From contig CM055754.1 in NCBI GenBank assembly GCA_029465975.1, positions 2,144,616 to 2,208,615 of the forward strand: a stretch of 64,000 nt of DNA, given 5' to 3'. The notes under the pieces are model-generated. The model ran no database searches. It worked only from the letters and a program-made list of their open reading frames with translations, and had not been told where the DNA came from. This document shows positions 11,127-22,919 of this stretch, piece by piece (position 1 is the stretch's first letter; each line of letters starts with the position of its first letter). A program made the translations under genes and the position numbers. The stretch comes from Dallia pectoralis (lineage: Eukaryota; Chordata; Actinopteri; Esociformes; Umbridae).

Positions 11127-11253
11127 TTGGACCTGAATGCTTTAAATCAATTTCTGAAGTGAGTATTTTAATACATTTCAGTGCGGAACATTGTGTCTGG
11201 CCTCTACAACATTAGCTCCTATCTGTCCCAGCGATGTATGTGCCAGGCTGGAC

Positions 11254-12530
11254 CTGGCTGCTATAAGCTGTAGGCTGTATGTATGTAGGCTACCTGTCTG
11301 GCTGCTATAAGCTGTAGGCTGTATGTATGTAGGCTACCTGTCTGGCTGCTATAAGCTGTAGGCTGTATGTATGTAGGCTACCTGTCTGGCTGCTATAAGC
11401 TGTAGGCTGTATGTATGTAGGCTACCTGTCTGGCTGCTATAAGCTGTAGGCTGTATGTATGTAGGCTACCTGTCTGGCTGCTATAAGCTGTAGGCTGTAT
11501 GTATGTAGGCTACCTGTCTGGCTGCTATAAGCTGTAGGCTGTATGTATGTAGGCTACCTGTCTGGCTGCTATAAGCTGTAGGCTGTATGTATGTAGGCTA
11601 CCTGTCTGGCTGCTATAAGCTGTAGGCTGTATGTATGTAGGCTACCTGTCTGGCTGCTATAAGCTGTAGGCTGTATGTATGTAGGCTACCTGTCTGGCTG
11701 CTATAAGCTGTAGGCTGTATGTATGTAGGCTACCTGTCTGGCTGCTATAAGCTGTAGGCTGTATGTATGTAGGCTACCTGTCTGGCTGCTATAAGCTGTA
11801 GGCTGTATGTATGTAGGCTACCTGTCTGGCTGCTATAAGCTGTAGGCTGTATGTATGTAGGCTACCTGTCTGGCTGCTATAAGCTGTAGGCTGTATGTAT
11901 GTAGGCTACCTGTCTGGCTGCTATAAGCTGTAGGCTGTATGTATGTAGGCTACCTGTCTGGCTGCTATAAGCTGTAGGCTGTATGTATGTAGGCTACCTG
12001 TCTGGCTGCTATAAGCTGTAGGCTGTATGTATGTAGGCTACCTGTCTGGCTGCTATACGCTGTAGGCTGTATGTATGTAGGCTACCTGTCTGGCTGCTAT
12101 AAGCTGTAGGCTGTATGTATGTAGGCTACCTGTCTGGCTGCTATAAGCTGTAGGCTGTATGTATGTAGGCTACCTGTCTGGCTGCTATAAGCTGTAGGCT
12201 GTATGTATGTAGGCTACCTGTCTGGCTGCTATAAGCTGTAGGCTGTATGTATGTAGGCTACCTGTCTGGCTGCTATAAGCTGTAGGCTGTATGTATGTAG
12301 GCTACCTGTCTGGCTGCTATAAGCTGTAGGCTGTATGTATGTAGGCTACCTGTCTGGCTGCTATAAGCTGTAGGCTGTATGTATGTAGGCTACCTGTCTG
12401 GCTGCTATAAGCTGTAGGCTGTATGTATGTAGGCTACCTGTCTGGCTGCTATAAGCTGTAGGCTGTATGTATGTAGGCTACCTGTCTGGCTGCTATAAGC
12501 TGTAGGCTGTATGTATGTAGGCTACCTGTG
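11254..12530. repeat. 44-bp minisatellite, 29 nearly identical copies
   Basis: The unit begins CTGGCTGCTATAAGCTGTAG and continues through GCTGTATGTATGTAGGCTAC. The span is 1277 bp, 29.0 units of 44 bp. By eye the only internal difference is an A-to-C change at 12058. The 44-bp unit is not a multiple of three, so frames close. Such uniformity implies very recent expansion or strong homogenisation, and it is a region where assembly copy number may be wrong. Confidence 0.97.
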
Positions 12531-13383
12531 TTAGAAAATTGTGAGGATTTGAATCCAGCCCATGGATGCATAAAGTTAAACCTGCCAAGTCCACGATGGT
12601 GCACCTGTACACTGCCATCCTGGACTCCATCCTGACTCATTTCTGGCAGAAGGTTGATGTCTAGAAGTACCAAAACGTCTTGCCACAAGAACAGTTTCTT
12701 TCCTACAGCAGAAAGCCTCGGGAACATGCCCCCAGAACCAAACGGACTATAGCCTATTACTAATGTTAATTGCTGCACAAACGGGCCAGAAAAAAATCCT
12801 TGTTTGTTTTTAGCTTACTTGACAATAAACCTCACTCTGATCCTTATCTCAAACGCGTAAATATATAAGATATGCTACAATATTTGTGGCGGTTTGAGCT
12901 TGCCTAGCTGGCTTGAACCATTAGTCAGAAAACTTCACAACCGCCCAGACAGAACCAAGTAAACAATGTATTTGTGAAGATATTTCCATCAACAGTACAA
13001 GAACAGAGGCTCCAGATTGTCTACAAACCTACCCAGGACCCACTGCTGTATGCTGGCTAGGTTAACGAGCGTCAAACCGGGCTACCCTTCACTTCGACAT
13101 TCCAGGTCACCTGATGATTCGGCTTACAAAAAACACACACACGGTCCTGATAATTATCAGCATTGGTTTTGGCTGCCCTGGCAGTTAGCTCCCACGCAGA
13201 AGTGAGAAAGACGGCTGTGCCAACGAGCCCAACAGACAGCGATTGCTCAATGCGAACATACAGGTGTTATCCATCACATTACGGCTGAGGGAATGTCACA
13301 GCCCCGTCCACTTGGAATTCCCCCGTGAAACCGACACCCACCGTTCATTGGACACACAATCGCCATGTGATTGGTTGAAAATG
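12531..13383. other. No gene recognised
   Basis: Single-copy-looking sequence. A minus-strand frame (12449-12778, 109 codons) runs from unique sequence into the 44-bp array. I do not recognise its non-repeat part. Confidence 0.35.
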
Positions 13384-13730
13384 TTCTGAGGACCCGCGTG
13401 TTTTATCGCATATCTGATGTTGGCACACTCGGGGCGATATTTCTCTGCAAAATGACATTGTCGCCGTGTCCGGCGTCACCGACGGCACATGGCACACGAA
13501 CACAGGGAAAATAACCACCCTCTCTGTCGAGTCACACGGCATGTCAGACAAGTGCTGCTCAGCTCTCTCCGATATGCCCGGGTGAACCTGTAGTCCTACC
13601 CTGAGCTGATAGCAAAACACCTGCATGGATTCCAGGTCTGCCATTAATACGTTTCACAACATGTGACACGCGAAACGCAAAACAAACCGCCACGGCGCTC
13701 ATCCATTATCCGCTCGGGCGGAACGGAGCA
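13384..13730. promoter_or_regulatory. CpG-dense segment
   Basis: About 27 CpG dinucleotides in ~350 bp at roughly 52% GC by hand count, near or above random expectation and well above typical methylated vertebrate DNA. It may be an unmethylated regulatory region or simply young sequence. No TATA box or recognisable exon is attached. Confidence 0.3.
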
Positions 13731-15524
13731 CATCTGATGATCCATCAACACATCTGTGACATTCCGTTGTGCGAGGCTTAGGGAAGAAGTAACCGGGAGC
13801 AGGTCAAGGTATGTACGGTATGCACTGTTGTAGGTTGTGAGAACACAATGCCTCGCAGTTAATCCGGAGAGAACAGTGGCACAATTAGGACTCAAGTGCA
13901 CTTGAAGAAACAAATACACTGCATCTGTTATCCGTCAACAAGGAAATAGGAAGCAAAAACGATTACTGCAACCTATTTATTTATTTATTCTTTGTATATG
14001 TGGTGTGATTTAGTTGAACGCTCTGTCTATCGAGCATTCAACTCAATCACACTACATGGAACACATAACCGTTGCACAAGGGCTAAACTGTGTACACTCG
14101 AAGTTCACTCATTTCTACATCGGATAAACCTACTAAAACAATTGTTAGAACAACCACCTGAAATCAGTCATTTATCAACAGCGGCTAGCTAACTGCTGTA
14201 ATATATTTCACTTTGTATGCTCTAAACCGTTAGCACATCCCACTCAGGAGAGTTGCTAGCTTGCTAACGTTAGCAAGCTTAGGAAATCACGCTAGCTTTC
14301 ATGCCATTGACAAACTTACTAAATCGGATCATCGATGCACAAATCTCCTACACACCCACTGAAAGTTAGCCGATTAAGCAGAATTATTGTCGGAAGGATT
14401 TAGTAGGATTGATATTTTGTGGGGTACCAATTAGCTCTTCTTTCTTCAGTCCATACAGGAAATAAAACACAGCATTAAATACAGAGTACAGCATTTACAT
14501 TACAGGTTACCGGTTGAAAAAACTAGAACCTGTAGCACCTTTACCTCCATTTCAGTAAGACGTCCAGATAGCATAAGACACCAGTACCACATACAGACTT
14601 CCCAGTTTGAGTTTTTATGTTCGACCATCTAGGATGACATCCAGTAGTTAAGTCACCAGTAACTCCATCATTCGCCACTTCACTCAATAAGCAATTCACT
14701 ACAGATGTTATTTTAACGGTGGATCGAGCTAATTCTTCCAATTACAAAGCGTTTCTTAATTATGATATTTAGGACCAGGCTTTTGCTATTTTATTTTATT
14801 GACATTATAGATGCAAATTATTTTAGTGTCGTGGCTGATGAGTATACCGCTGTGGCTATGTACACAGACCAAAATATTAAAATAACCGGATTATGGGGAT
14901 GACCATAAGTTAAAACAGAAAACAATTATGGCCTCAAGTCTTCTAACCCGAGGAACACCCTGCGCCGAAGTCTCGCAAAAAGAAATTTTCCTAAATCTTT
15001 CCGTCATTTGTTCTCCACGTGTCAGAGCCCTTCCCTACAAATACGTTGAACGTCTGTTATTTTCCCGTGAAATATCGTTTGACCTCATAGCCAATAGCAT
15101 AACTGGCATCACTAAGGTGGAATGACCTTGCCCTGCCTGTGGGCATAAGGGCACCCTCTGTGTACGTTATTTAACTAGATGTGGCAGCATGTAGGGGTAA
15201 CAATATACACCCCTAATACAATCAATCATTTACATTCTAGGATGCAGGTACCAGCCTTGAAATCCATTGGACGATACAGGAAAATGACCCACACTGATCA
15301 AGCAACTTCCAATTCTATATGCCCCGACCCAAACCTACAAAACAACTTAAGTCAAAAAAACGCCCCAAAAAAATCAGGACCCGAAGATGGCAGCAGTGCC
15401 GGCTTGGCAGAACATCAACACTTCAAGTTAATTCATACAACGTCTTTCAGGTCTCTAAAATAGAGGGAGTATGACAGAAACAAATCTGTAATTGCTACAT
15501 GGTTCACGGTTTAGGGATGCAAAA
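13731..15524. other. No gene recognised; AT-rich single-copy-looking DNA
   Basis: About 1.8 kb without repeats longer than a few units. It contains several short homeodomain-like TAAT cores. Frames of up to 94 codons have no recognisable domain. Confidence 0.35.
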
Positions 15525-15662
15525 ACCCTCAAATTAAAGTTGACAGCCCACAATTTAACCTCGTAGTCCTTCATTCATTTCAAATCCGACGTGTTTCATT
15601 TCAAATCCGGTGCCAGGACAAAATAACTTGTGTCACTGTCCAAATACTTATGGACTCCAGAT
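15525..15662. mobile_element. Likely Tc1/mariner-derived non-autonomous repeat fragment
   Basis: Contains AAATTAAAGTTGACAG, a duplicated CATTTCAAATCCG block and a TGTGTCACTGTCCAAATACT terminus. I recognise this order and terminal motif from a dispersed fish repeat ending in a Tc1-like tail. No coding capacity. The match is from memory and the edges are approximate. Confidence 0.5.
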
Positions 15663-16912
15663 TCACAGAAATGTCCCATCTGAGTGTGTGAGCAGGCTGG
15701 ATAATTCATAATAAGCAGACTCCCTGAGGAATCTAGATGAGTTAGAACGAATGGCAAATGAAGAAAATACACATTCACACAGGACTCAATCAGAGCAGGA
15801 CCAATAAAGTAAGTGGAATAAATTATAGCTGCAGACCCACAATTTAAAAGGTACTAATTGGGAGAATCAACCCTGTTTTTACAGAAAGACAGCATGCACA
15901 CCTCGTCCACAACTCTGTATAGCAAAGTGATTGCACTTCAGACCACGTCAATAATCACCTCATCTGGGGTGGAACGGAGGGGGGGGAATAGGGCCGAGAA
16001 ATGTGTATATCGTGAGTAAAGTATACAAAGACTGGTGCATATTAAAATGCAATTAAAGGCTCCCGCGGAGGAAAGTAAGTTCATTAACGCAGAAACGAGG
16101 TAGCCAATAATATCGCTGATTTATGACTCCTCGTTCAGAGCTCCTTACGCGTCTAAGGGAGTCTACGGACGCGTAGCGAACGACACCATGACACAGTGCA
16201 CCACTTTAGACCACGGCCGTGTTAGGGCGCTTCGCCGGGAATACGTTGCCATTTGGAATGCGCTCAATCGTTCTATTCTCGGCGTATTTGAGAGGAGAAA
16301 TAATAACCGGGAAGGGTTTTGAGCCCTTAAAGTAAACACGGGCATTAAGGTACTGATTATGAAGGAATTTACATTAAAAAAACAAGAGTTCTTCTAATGG
16401 TTCATGCGGGACCGTCTTGGAGAAGGGAAGAGACCCAGAAACATCACACACACACACAGACACACTATAATAAAGAGGCGGGGTATATAAAGAGAGAGCA
16501 CCACATGTGGAGGATACAGCCATTAATCACTGAAATCCCCCAATCAGGCTTCCTGTCTCTGGGAGCGGAGAACATCATCCTCCCTCCCAGTTAACAACCC
16601 AAGCGCACACACACACATACACACACCACCATCCTTAGACAACTCCCTAAGCAGTCCCTAATTCTGCTCTTGAGAAAGCTCAAAGATCAACTAGAAAAAC
16701 AAGCGGGGCCTTCTCCAATGACAGCGGGGGATTTTATTGAGGGCCCCTGTCGAGAGCCCGGGTCTGCACGGCATCTTCACCTACTCTGCAAACACACACG
16801 CATTCCTGAGGCCTGCCCAGCCCGCACAGCCCAGTGTGTCTGTGTGTCTGTCTCTATAACCGCCCCTGGGGCTGCTGCCTCGTCTGTTATCACCTCTCTG
16901 TGAAGAGGGAGA
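15663..16912. other. No gene recognised
   Basis: Single-copy-looking sequence with short CA runs at about 16447-16459 and 16604-16627. No supportable gene, RNA or mobile element. Confidence 0.4.
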
Positions 16913-17301
16913 GTGAGAGTAAGAGAGTGGGAGAGAGAGAGAGAGCGAAAGAGTGGGAGAGTGGGAGAGAGAGAGAGAGTGAAAGAGTGAGAGTGGGAGA
17001 GTGAAAGAGAGTGAGAGTGGGAGAGAGTGAAAGAGAGTGGGAGAGAGTGAAAGAGAGTGGAAGAGAGTGAAAGAGTGGGAGAGAGAGAGTGGGAGAGAGA
17101 GTGGAGAGAGAGAGAGAGAGAGAGTGGGAGTGGGAGAGTGGGAGAGAGAGAGAGAGAGTGAAAGAGTGGGAGAGTGAAAGAGAGTGAAAGAGTGGGTGAG
17201 AGAGAGTGGGAGAGAGAGAGAGTGGGAGAGAGGGAGATAGAGTGGGAGAGAGAGAGAGAGAGTGGGAGAGAGTGAGAGAGAGTGGGAGAGAGAGAGAGAG
17301 G

Positions 17302-17341
<40 letters not shown>

Positions 17342-17421
17342 GAGAGAGAGGAGAGAGAGAGAGGGAGAGAGAGTGGGAGAGAGAGAGAGTGGGAGAGAGA
17401 GAGAGAGGGGGAGAGAGAGTG
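16913..17421. repeat. Polypurine (GA)n-type tract of about 500 bp
   Basis: Nearly uninterrupted purines on the plus strand, made of GAGAGTGGGAGAGA and GAAAGAGTG blocks. The complementary Ser/Leu/Pro-rich frames of 215 and 236 codons on the minus strand and Arg/Glu-rich plus frames are compositional. Long mirror-symmetric GA tracts can adopt intramolecular triplex DNA. Confidence 0.95.
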
Positions 17422-17760
17422 GTTTCAACTGTCACTACCAGGGAGGGAGAAGAAGGACGAGATGGATGAAAATCAAAATGAGATGAAAGGAGTGAAGAAG
17501 CGACCTGGGAAGAACATAGAGCCTCAACAACAAAGACAGGACAGAACCTGGGCTCACGTCCTATCGAGAGAAATATCTGACATCCGTCATGTCTAGTCAA
17601 ACATACGATTATTGGTCTGCTTACCAGTTAAGTGAACTTAAGTGTACTTAACGGAGGCTTGGTAACTAAGCCAGAACGGATTAACAATGGCCGCTGTGAA
17701 TTCGAGCCCAGGGCGAAAATGACAGACGAGTGTTGAGACTGTGAGCACGGACTGAGGGTT
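17422..17760. other. No gene recognised
   Basis: Short single-copy-looking spacer between the polypurine tract and the CpG-dense segment. No feature is supportable. Confidence 0.4.
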
Positions 17761-18190
17761 GTTACAGGCGTCCCACATCGCCGTCCTCCATCACCGAGGC
17801 TACGGGGCGCACCTCGCCTGAAGTTGGCTCGTCCGTGGCGTTGGTGTCTAGATGGTGCCTGAACTCCTCCACCAAAATGCAAATGGGGCGAGCGTCCGCC
17901 AGCCAACTGTACCGAAGCGGAGGAGAAGAAAAGGAGGACGACAGACCGATGCAAAGCCCCATTGTGACCGGCGCTTGGCAGGAAGCGCTCCGTGTCATCC
18001 GAGCCTCGTCCTGTTCAACGGGCAGAACTTTTAAACAAATCATCCCCTGCTACACAGGAACACCTGTCAGGTCTACACAGACTATCGATCAACGCCGTCG
18101 GCGGCGCCGCTGTACGTTAACGAAGTGGATTTCAAGATGGAGGGAGCTGGGGGGAGGTGGCGGGTGAGGCGGGGGAGGGTGGCTACCGGT
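17761..18190. promoter_or_regulatory. CpG-island-like segment
   Basis: I count about 36 CpG dinucleotides in 430 bp with GC content near 57%, an observed/expected ratio near 1. It includes GGCGGCGCCGC at about 18100 and GC-box-like GGCGGG near 18160. A 93-codon minus-strand frame (17762-18043) lies within it; its C-terminal half has balanced composition but matches no family I know. It could be a promoter or a conserved exon. Confidence 0.4.
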
Positions 18191-18785
18191 GAGATCCAGG
18201 TGATCCCTTGACATTCACAAGCCTGTCGAGTCTCTCAACTCCTCTGAGCTCCGTCATTCAAACCGCCTCCGGAGCCTTAAGACCGTCACTTCACAATAAC
18301 CCTTTATGCCATGATCCTGTCCACGCTGCTATTCAGCTGTCGGGCGAGATTACACACATGCTGGCAAATGGATCAATGTCGGTTAGCGGGAGAATCTGTT
18401 TAATTACATGTCGTTAAATTCAGTTATATCTAGAATGTGTCAATTGCATATACACCATGATGAACGTGCACGCTTTAGCAATTACTGCAGGCAGTAATAA
18501 TTACGCCTAGACACATATAACATGTAGACCATGCCTTCTTTGACTTGTTGAGTATCTGGAGCTTCGGCGTTTGTGGGTTTGATTACAGCTTCAAAATGGC
18601 CTGATACCAAAAACGTTCTTCTGAAACTCGTCAGTCAAGAAATTGACCAGAAACTGAAGATCTCGTGCAACGATGTGTATTTGATCCTTCCCAGAACAGC
18701 GCAAACTAACTCCAACCTGAATAAGTACGTAGACCTAAACAAATATGTAGGCTCTAATATTCATGTAATCCGTAATATGTTTCTG
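18191..18785. other. No gene; AT-rich patch with homeodomain-like cores
   Basis: At about 18400-18510 there are several TAATTA/CAATTA-type cores (for example TTTAATTACATG and CAATTACTGC) in otherwise single-copy-looking sequence. This pattern can mark conserved non-coding elements, but conservation cannot be judged here. Confidence 0.25.
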
Positions 18786-19365
18786 CAATCCTAGCCTCCA
18801 AGTGGAGGTGAATTCTAGTTTTGACTGTGCGGGCCTGGAACTGCCCTGGAGGCGTGGCCACGGTTCTGGGATGTAGGCTTGAGTATCGAGCTCCACACGT
18901 ATCCATAAACATGACCATGACCTTGCATTCTGAATGAGCTGCAGGCATGTGGATGTACAAGCTGGGAGGCCTATTAAGAGTGAGGTGAAGTTATCAAGGT
19001 GTGAAACGACAAAGTGGCTAGACGGGTACCTGCGCTGTCTCCCGAGTGAGGTAAGGTTGTACCGGAGGAATGTTGTAGAGCAAGAACCTGCAGGACTGAA
19101 TCACTGCGTTGATGTTAGCAGAAAGTTACATGTCATTGAAGGTCAAGCCAAGGTTCTTTGCACTGGAAGGAGGTCAATATGCAGTTGTCAACCATGATGG
19201 ACTTACCGCAAAAGAAGAGTATCTCAGTCTTGTCACGGTGTGTCATCAGCATAGTGGTGAGTGGAAAGACCATGCAAAGAAATGACAGAGCCAAGAGATG
19301 TATTGTAGAGAGAGAAGAGGAGAGGGCCAAGAACCTAGCCCTGGGGAACACCAGTAATAGGGATT
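18786..19365 (-). mobile_element. LINE reverse-transcriptase remnant
   Basis: Read on the minus strand, fragments line up in the order of a non-LTR reverse transcriptase: GVPRARFLALSSSLSTIH (usually GVPQGSVLGPLLF), a YADD catalytic box encoded at 19242-19253, a segment with DKTEILFF then SIMVDN, and near the end SLLIGLPACTSTCLQLIQNA, matching the conserved C-terminal LLAGLPA...LQLIQNAAAR region. Frameshifts, stops and a deletion of roughly 40 codons just after YADD make it inactive. Upstream domains and 3' tail are not visible. Confidence 0.8.
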
Positions 19366-19470
19366 ATAATAATGATAATGGCTAAACCATACTAATATCA
19401 TGCAGGCCGTAATAAATATATCTAATCCATACTTATATCATGTAGACTGTAATTAATACATCTAAACCAT

Positions 19471-19800
19471 TCTAATTACATGGGGTATGTAATAATTACT
19501 AATTACATGGTGTATATAATAATTACTAATTACATGGTGTATATAATAATTACTAATAACATGGGGTAAATAATAATTAATAATTACATGGTGTAAATAA
19601 AAATTACTAATTACATGGTGTATATAAAAATTACTAATTACATGGTGTATATAATAATTACTAATTACATGGTGTATATAATAATTACTAATTACACGGT
19701 GTATATAATAATTACTAATTACACGGTGTATATAATAATTACTAATTACACGGTGTATATAATAATTACTAATTACACGGTGTATACAATAATTACTAAT
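19471..19800. repeat. 27-bp minisatellite, about 12 copies
   Basis: The unit is AT-rich and includes TTACTAATTACATGGTGTAT followed by ATAATAA. The last copies carry a T-to-C variant (TACACGG for TACATGG), and degenerate copies extend upstream to about 19385. The 132-codon minus and 77-codon plus frames are repeat translations. Confidence 0.95.
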
Positions 19801-20334
19801 GTGAAATGGAGCAAGAGGTGGTTTGGAGCAAGCAAATGGTCCAAATGAAATGCAAACCATCTATTACATCCCAGTCAATGCAGTACTATTGATCTGGGCA
19901 ACTATGCTGATAAGATAAGCCTGTATAATCAGTGAACAGCGTGGCTCAGGTCCACACCAAACACATTAGTTGTCATTCAGGAAACCCCAGAAGGCCAAAA
20001 CCTTGACCACACACACACTGGATACTGGATGGCTCTTTTCGAGATTGTGGCTCTTCTGAAGACTAATGACCAGATTAACAGATAGGATTGAACAATGGTG
20101 AACCCTGGAACAATGAATTCCTGGCAGATCAACGCGATGTGGGAACAGACACGCCACCAAAAAACACTTGACATTTAGAATTCACAAGAATGTACAGGTG
20201 ACAGTGGCAGTGGCCAATCCTTTTAACTATTATAGTTGTGATATTTTACTGCCTGGGCCATTCCGAACTATCTGTTCGTCTATGTGCCAGCAGAAAGCTT
20301 TTGTGTGGTCTGACATCTATTTCATTTGAATCAT

Positions 20335-20335
<1 letters not shown>
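19801..20335. other. No gene recognised
   Basis: Single-copy-looking sequence; no ORF with a recognisable domain and no mobile element. Confidence 0.4.

Positions 20336-20364
<29 letters not shown>
20336..20364. repeat. GT microsatellite
   Basis: Perfect GT dinucleotide run of about 29 bp. Confidence 0.9.
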
Positions 20365-20367
<3 letters not shown>

Positions 20368-20780
20368 ACAGGGATTCCACCGTGTCATTACTGTCCCCTA
20401 GTGGACAGATAGCAGGATGAGGCATATTGGTAAAACGTTGACAGAGAAAAAAGAGGGGCCACATTTAAAGAGACAGTATCGTAGCAAAACACAACTACAC
20501 AGAGAAAATAAAACAGAGACATTTGTTACTTTTTATTTCTTATTGGTTCTTTTTTCTGCAGCCGGCTGACTAGAAAAAACACTTTTTGGACCAACAGAGA
20601 GAGGAGAATGAGATCTACTACCACTATGTCAAAAACTCACCTGAGTCCATAAAAGCTGATGTGAAGGCTGAAGGCTGGGGGGGGGGCAGCAGTAATGGGG
20701 CTTTAGTGAGCCAGTAAATCTTTTCATTAGCTGTTAACACTCTTGTGTATGTTTGGACACACTGGTTGAGGAGGCCAACA

Positions 20781-20811
20781 CTGTGTGTGTGTGTGTGTGT
20801 GTGTCAGACGA

Positions 20812-20843
<32 letters not shown>

Positions 20844-20875
20844 GCAGACAGACGGACAGACAGACAGACAGACAG
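20781..20875. repeat. GT run followed by an ACAG tetranucleotide repeat
   Basis: About (GT)12 at 20781-20804, then irregular ACAGACAG repeats to about 20874. The Cys/Leu/Ser/Val minus-strand frame across it is an artefact. Confidence 0.9.
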
Positions 20876-21626
20876 CATTCCACACCAACTTCTTGAAATG
20901 CATTGCTGAAGAAAAACCAAGGCCCAAATGCCTTTGAATCCCCTTCAGAAGCACGTAAAGACCTGGAACCCGAGGAACTGAGGAGACTACTGAGACAAAG
21001 CCAGAATCTCCCTCTCTGAAATCAGGGTGCCTCACCTGGATGTCCAGACTCTCTGCAACGGGGTCTGCTTCACCCGACCGACATTTGGCTTCGAGAGGAA
21101 CTACATCACTGCCCTCGTCCGCTTGAATAACAGAGAATAGCAGCTCGCAGGATGGAGACCACAGAGGTTATTTTTAATGACTGCACTTGGCAACGATGCT
21201 CGTTTGCATTGACTACATCTACCGCTGCGCGTAAACATTGGTTTCGTATTGCCTCGTTCTGGCGTGTCCGCCTCGCACTTTTACCCAAGGGCGCTGGTGT
21301 GCCGGGAGAAGACCCTAGCTTGGCCGAGGTTTGGGAGAGACGCATCGTGGATGTTGGGGGGCAGGGGAGGAGGTGCCGGCAGGAGTAACAGCGCAACAGA
21401 TGACCCACAGGACTCCCCTTTCGCGTTTAGCGTGAGAGACGGAGGCAGGAAGCCATTACTGAAGTGTAAACGCACTCAGAGCCCCCCAGAACCCCCTGAA
21501 AAACCTCACCTCGCATACAAATGCAGAAGTAAGACTAGAGAGAGAGATAGAGAGAGGTAGACCGTGACAGACTGAGATAGAGGAAGAGAGAGTGGTTCAA
21601 TTGTCTCTCTAAACATTACATAAGCG

Positions 21627-21663
<37 letters not shown>

Positions 21664-22369
21664 TTCACTCGAGCACGTGTGTGATCGCTGGTGTTTTGGC
21701 AGATGGCTCCGCGCCACCTCTTTCTGGCAGTGCGGCGTGGGAAGTGATACCGTGGTTTACTTCAGAAATCAGACCGAACGGCGTTCAGAAAGCGTTCCAC
21801 AGGCTAGCGCTCGCACATGTCATGGTGCCAGGCATCTCGCACGCAGGCATAACGGGTCGCACAGGGCTTTATTTGCTGTATATCCATATGCCAATGTGTC
21901 ATACGTAACACCAAAACACCAAAATATGAACCATAAGTCCCAGTAATGTTCCAGGAAGTTGAGTTGAGCGGGTCTTGGTCGCTAATGGTATTCTGCAGCA
22001 CGTAACAACAAGCTAGCAGCTGCCCAGTCTAGTTGAAGGTTTGGGATCTCTGCGTTGGACTGTCTCCAACTCAACCAAAAACGAGTCACTGGGCTCCTTC
22101 ATCCTGTCATTTGTCAAGAACATCTGAAGTACCTTACGACTGTCAGGAATCAATTGGTCTTGCAAAAAAAACCCGGTTATTTCCACTCCAAACAGAAGGG
22201 GAAGAAATGCAGAAGAAACAGGTTGCGTTTGCATGAAACAGGCGACAAGGGAACAGGCCGGGATGGGACAGAGGGAATCAGTGAGCTTGGGGCATGTTGA
22301 TTGTGCCAGCAGAAATGCTACATGACTCCTGTGAATACCGGAAGTAACAACAACACAAAAATGCCATCA

Positions 22370-22370
<1 letters not shown>
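20876..22370. other. No gene recognised; contains a GT microsatellite
   Basis: A (GT)n run sits at about 21630-21661 and a GA patch at 21535-21595. A 103-codon plus frame (21249-21560) and its neighbours have ordinary composition but no recognisable family. Confidence 0.35.
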
Positions 22371-22400
<30 letters not shown>

Positions 22401-22408
22401 GCTCACTG

Positions 22409-22443
<35 letters not shown>

Positions 22444-22444
22444 C
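22371..22444. repeat. TA microsatellite with cruciform potential
   Basis: Two (TA)n blocks separated by GCTCACTG form a long self-complementary sequence on each strand. Confidence 0.92.
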
Positions 22445-22655
22445 TATAATGCTGGCTTCTCTTTTATGATGGATGTTTGTGACTTTTGACATGTTTTTAC
22501 CAGTTTATGTTCAACATGTGTGTCTCTGTGACGGTGACCTCTGCCACATCTGCCACCTCTGCCACAGTCCCAGCAGGATGCTGAATGAGATGGCATGTGT
22601 TCATTTCTCAATAAATGTGATAAGTGTGTGTAGGTGTGTCCCCGTCTGGGCATCT

Positions 22656-22704
<49 letters not shown>

Positions 22705-22919
22705 GTTGAGGGAAGCAGGCGGGGTAGGGGGACACAATCTGGGAGGTTAGCCTTAATGACTCACCGGGGACACATTAACTTCCTGTCCGTCAGAATTCCA
22801 TCAGGAAGGGACTGATTTACAGCCTGCGTACAACCGCCACACACACACTGAGACAACATCACCGCTGTGTGGCTACGGCTGAATGTGTTGTGTGTGTGTG
22901 TGTGTGTGTGTGTGTTTGG
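22656..22919. repeat. Two GT microsatellites
   Basis: GT runs at about 22658-22702 and 22887-22915 with unique sequence between. Confidence 0.9.

Noticed and set aside
11254..12530. Possible CRISPR or rDNA-spacer array
   Set aside because: Units are contiguous without spacers and there is no rRNA sequence nearby.
16781..17600. Ser/Leu/Pro-rich ORFs of 215 and 236 codons, superficially like low-complexity membrane proteins
   Set aside because: They are the complement of a polypurine GA tract.
17628..17954. 108-codon minus-strand ORF in the CpG-dense segment
   Set aside because: Its composition suggests a shadow of the neighbouring frame; no family is recognised, so it is not listed as a gene.
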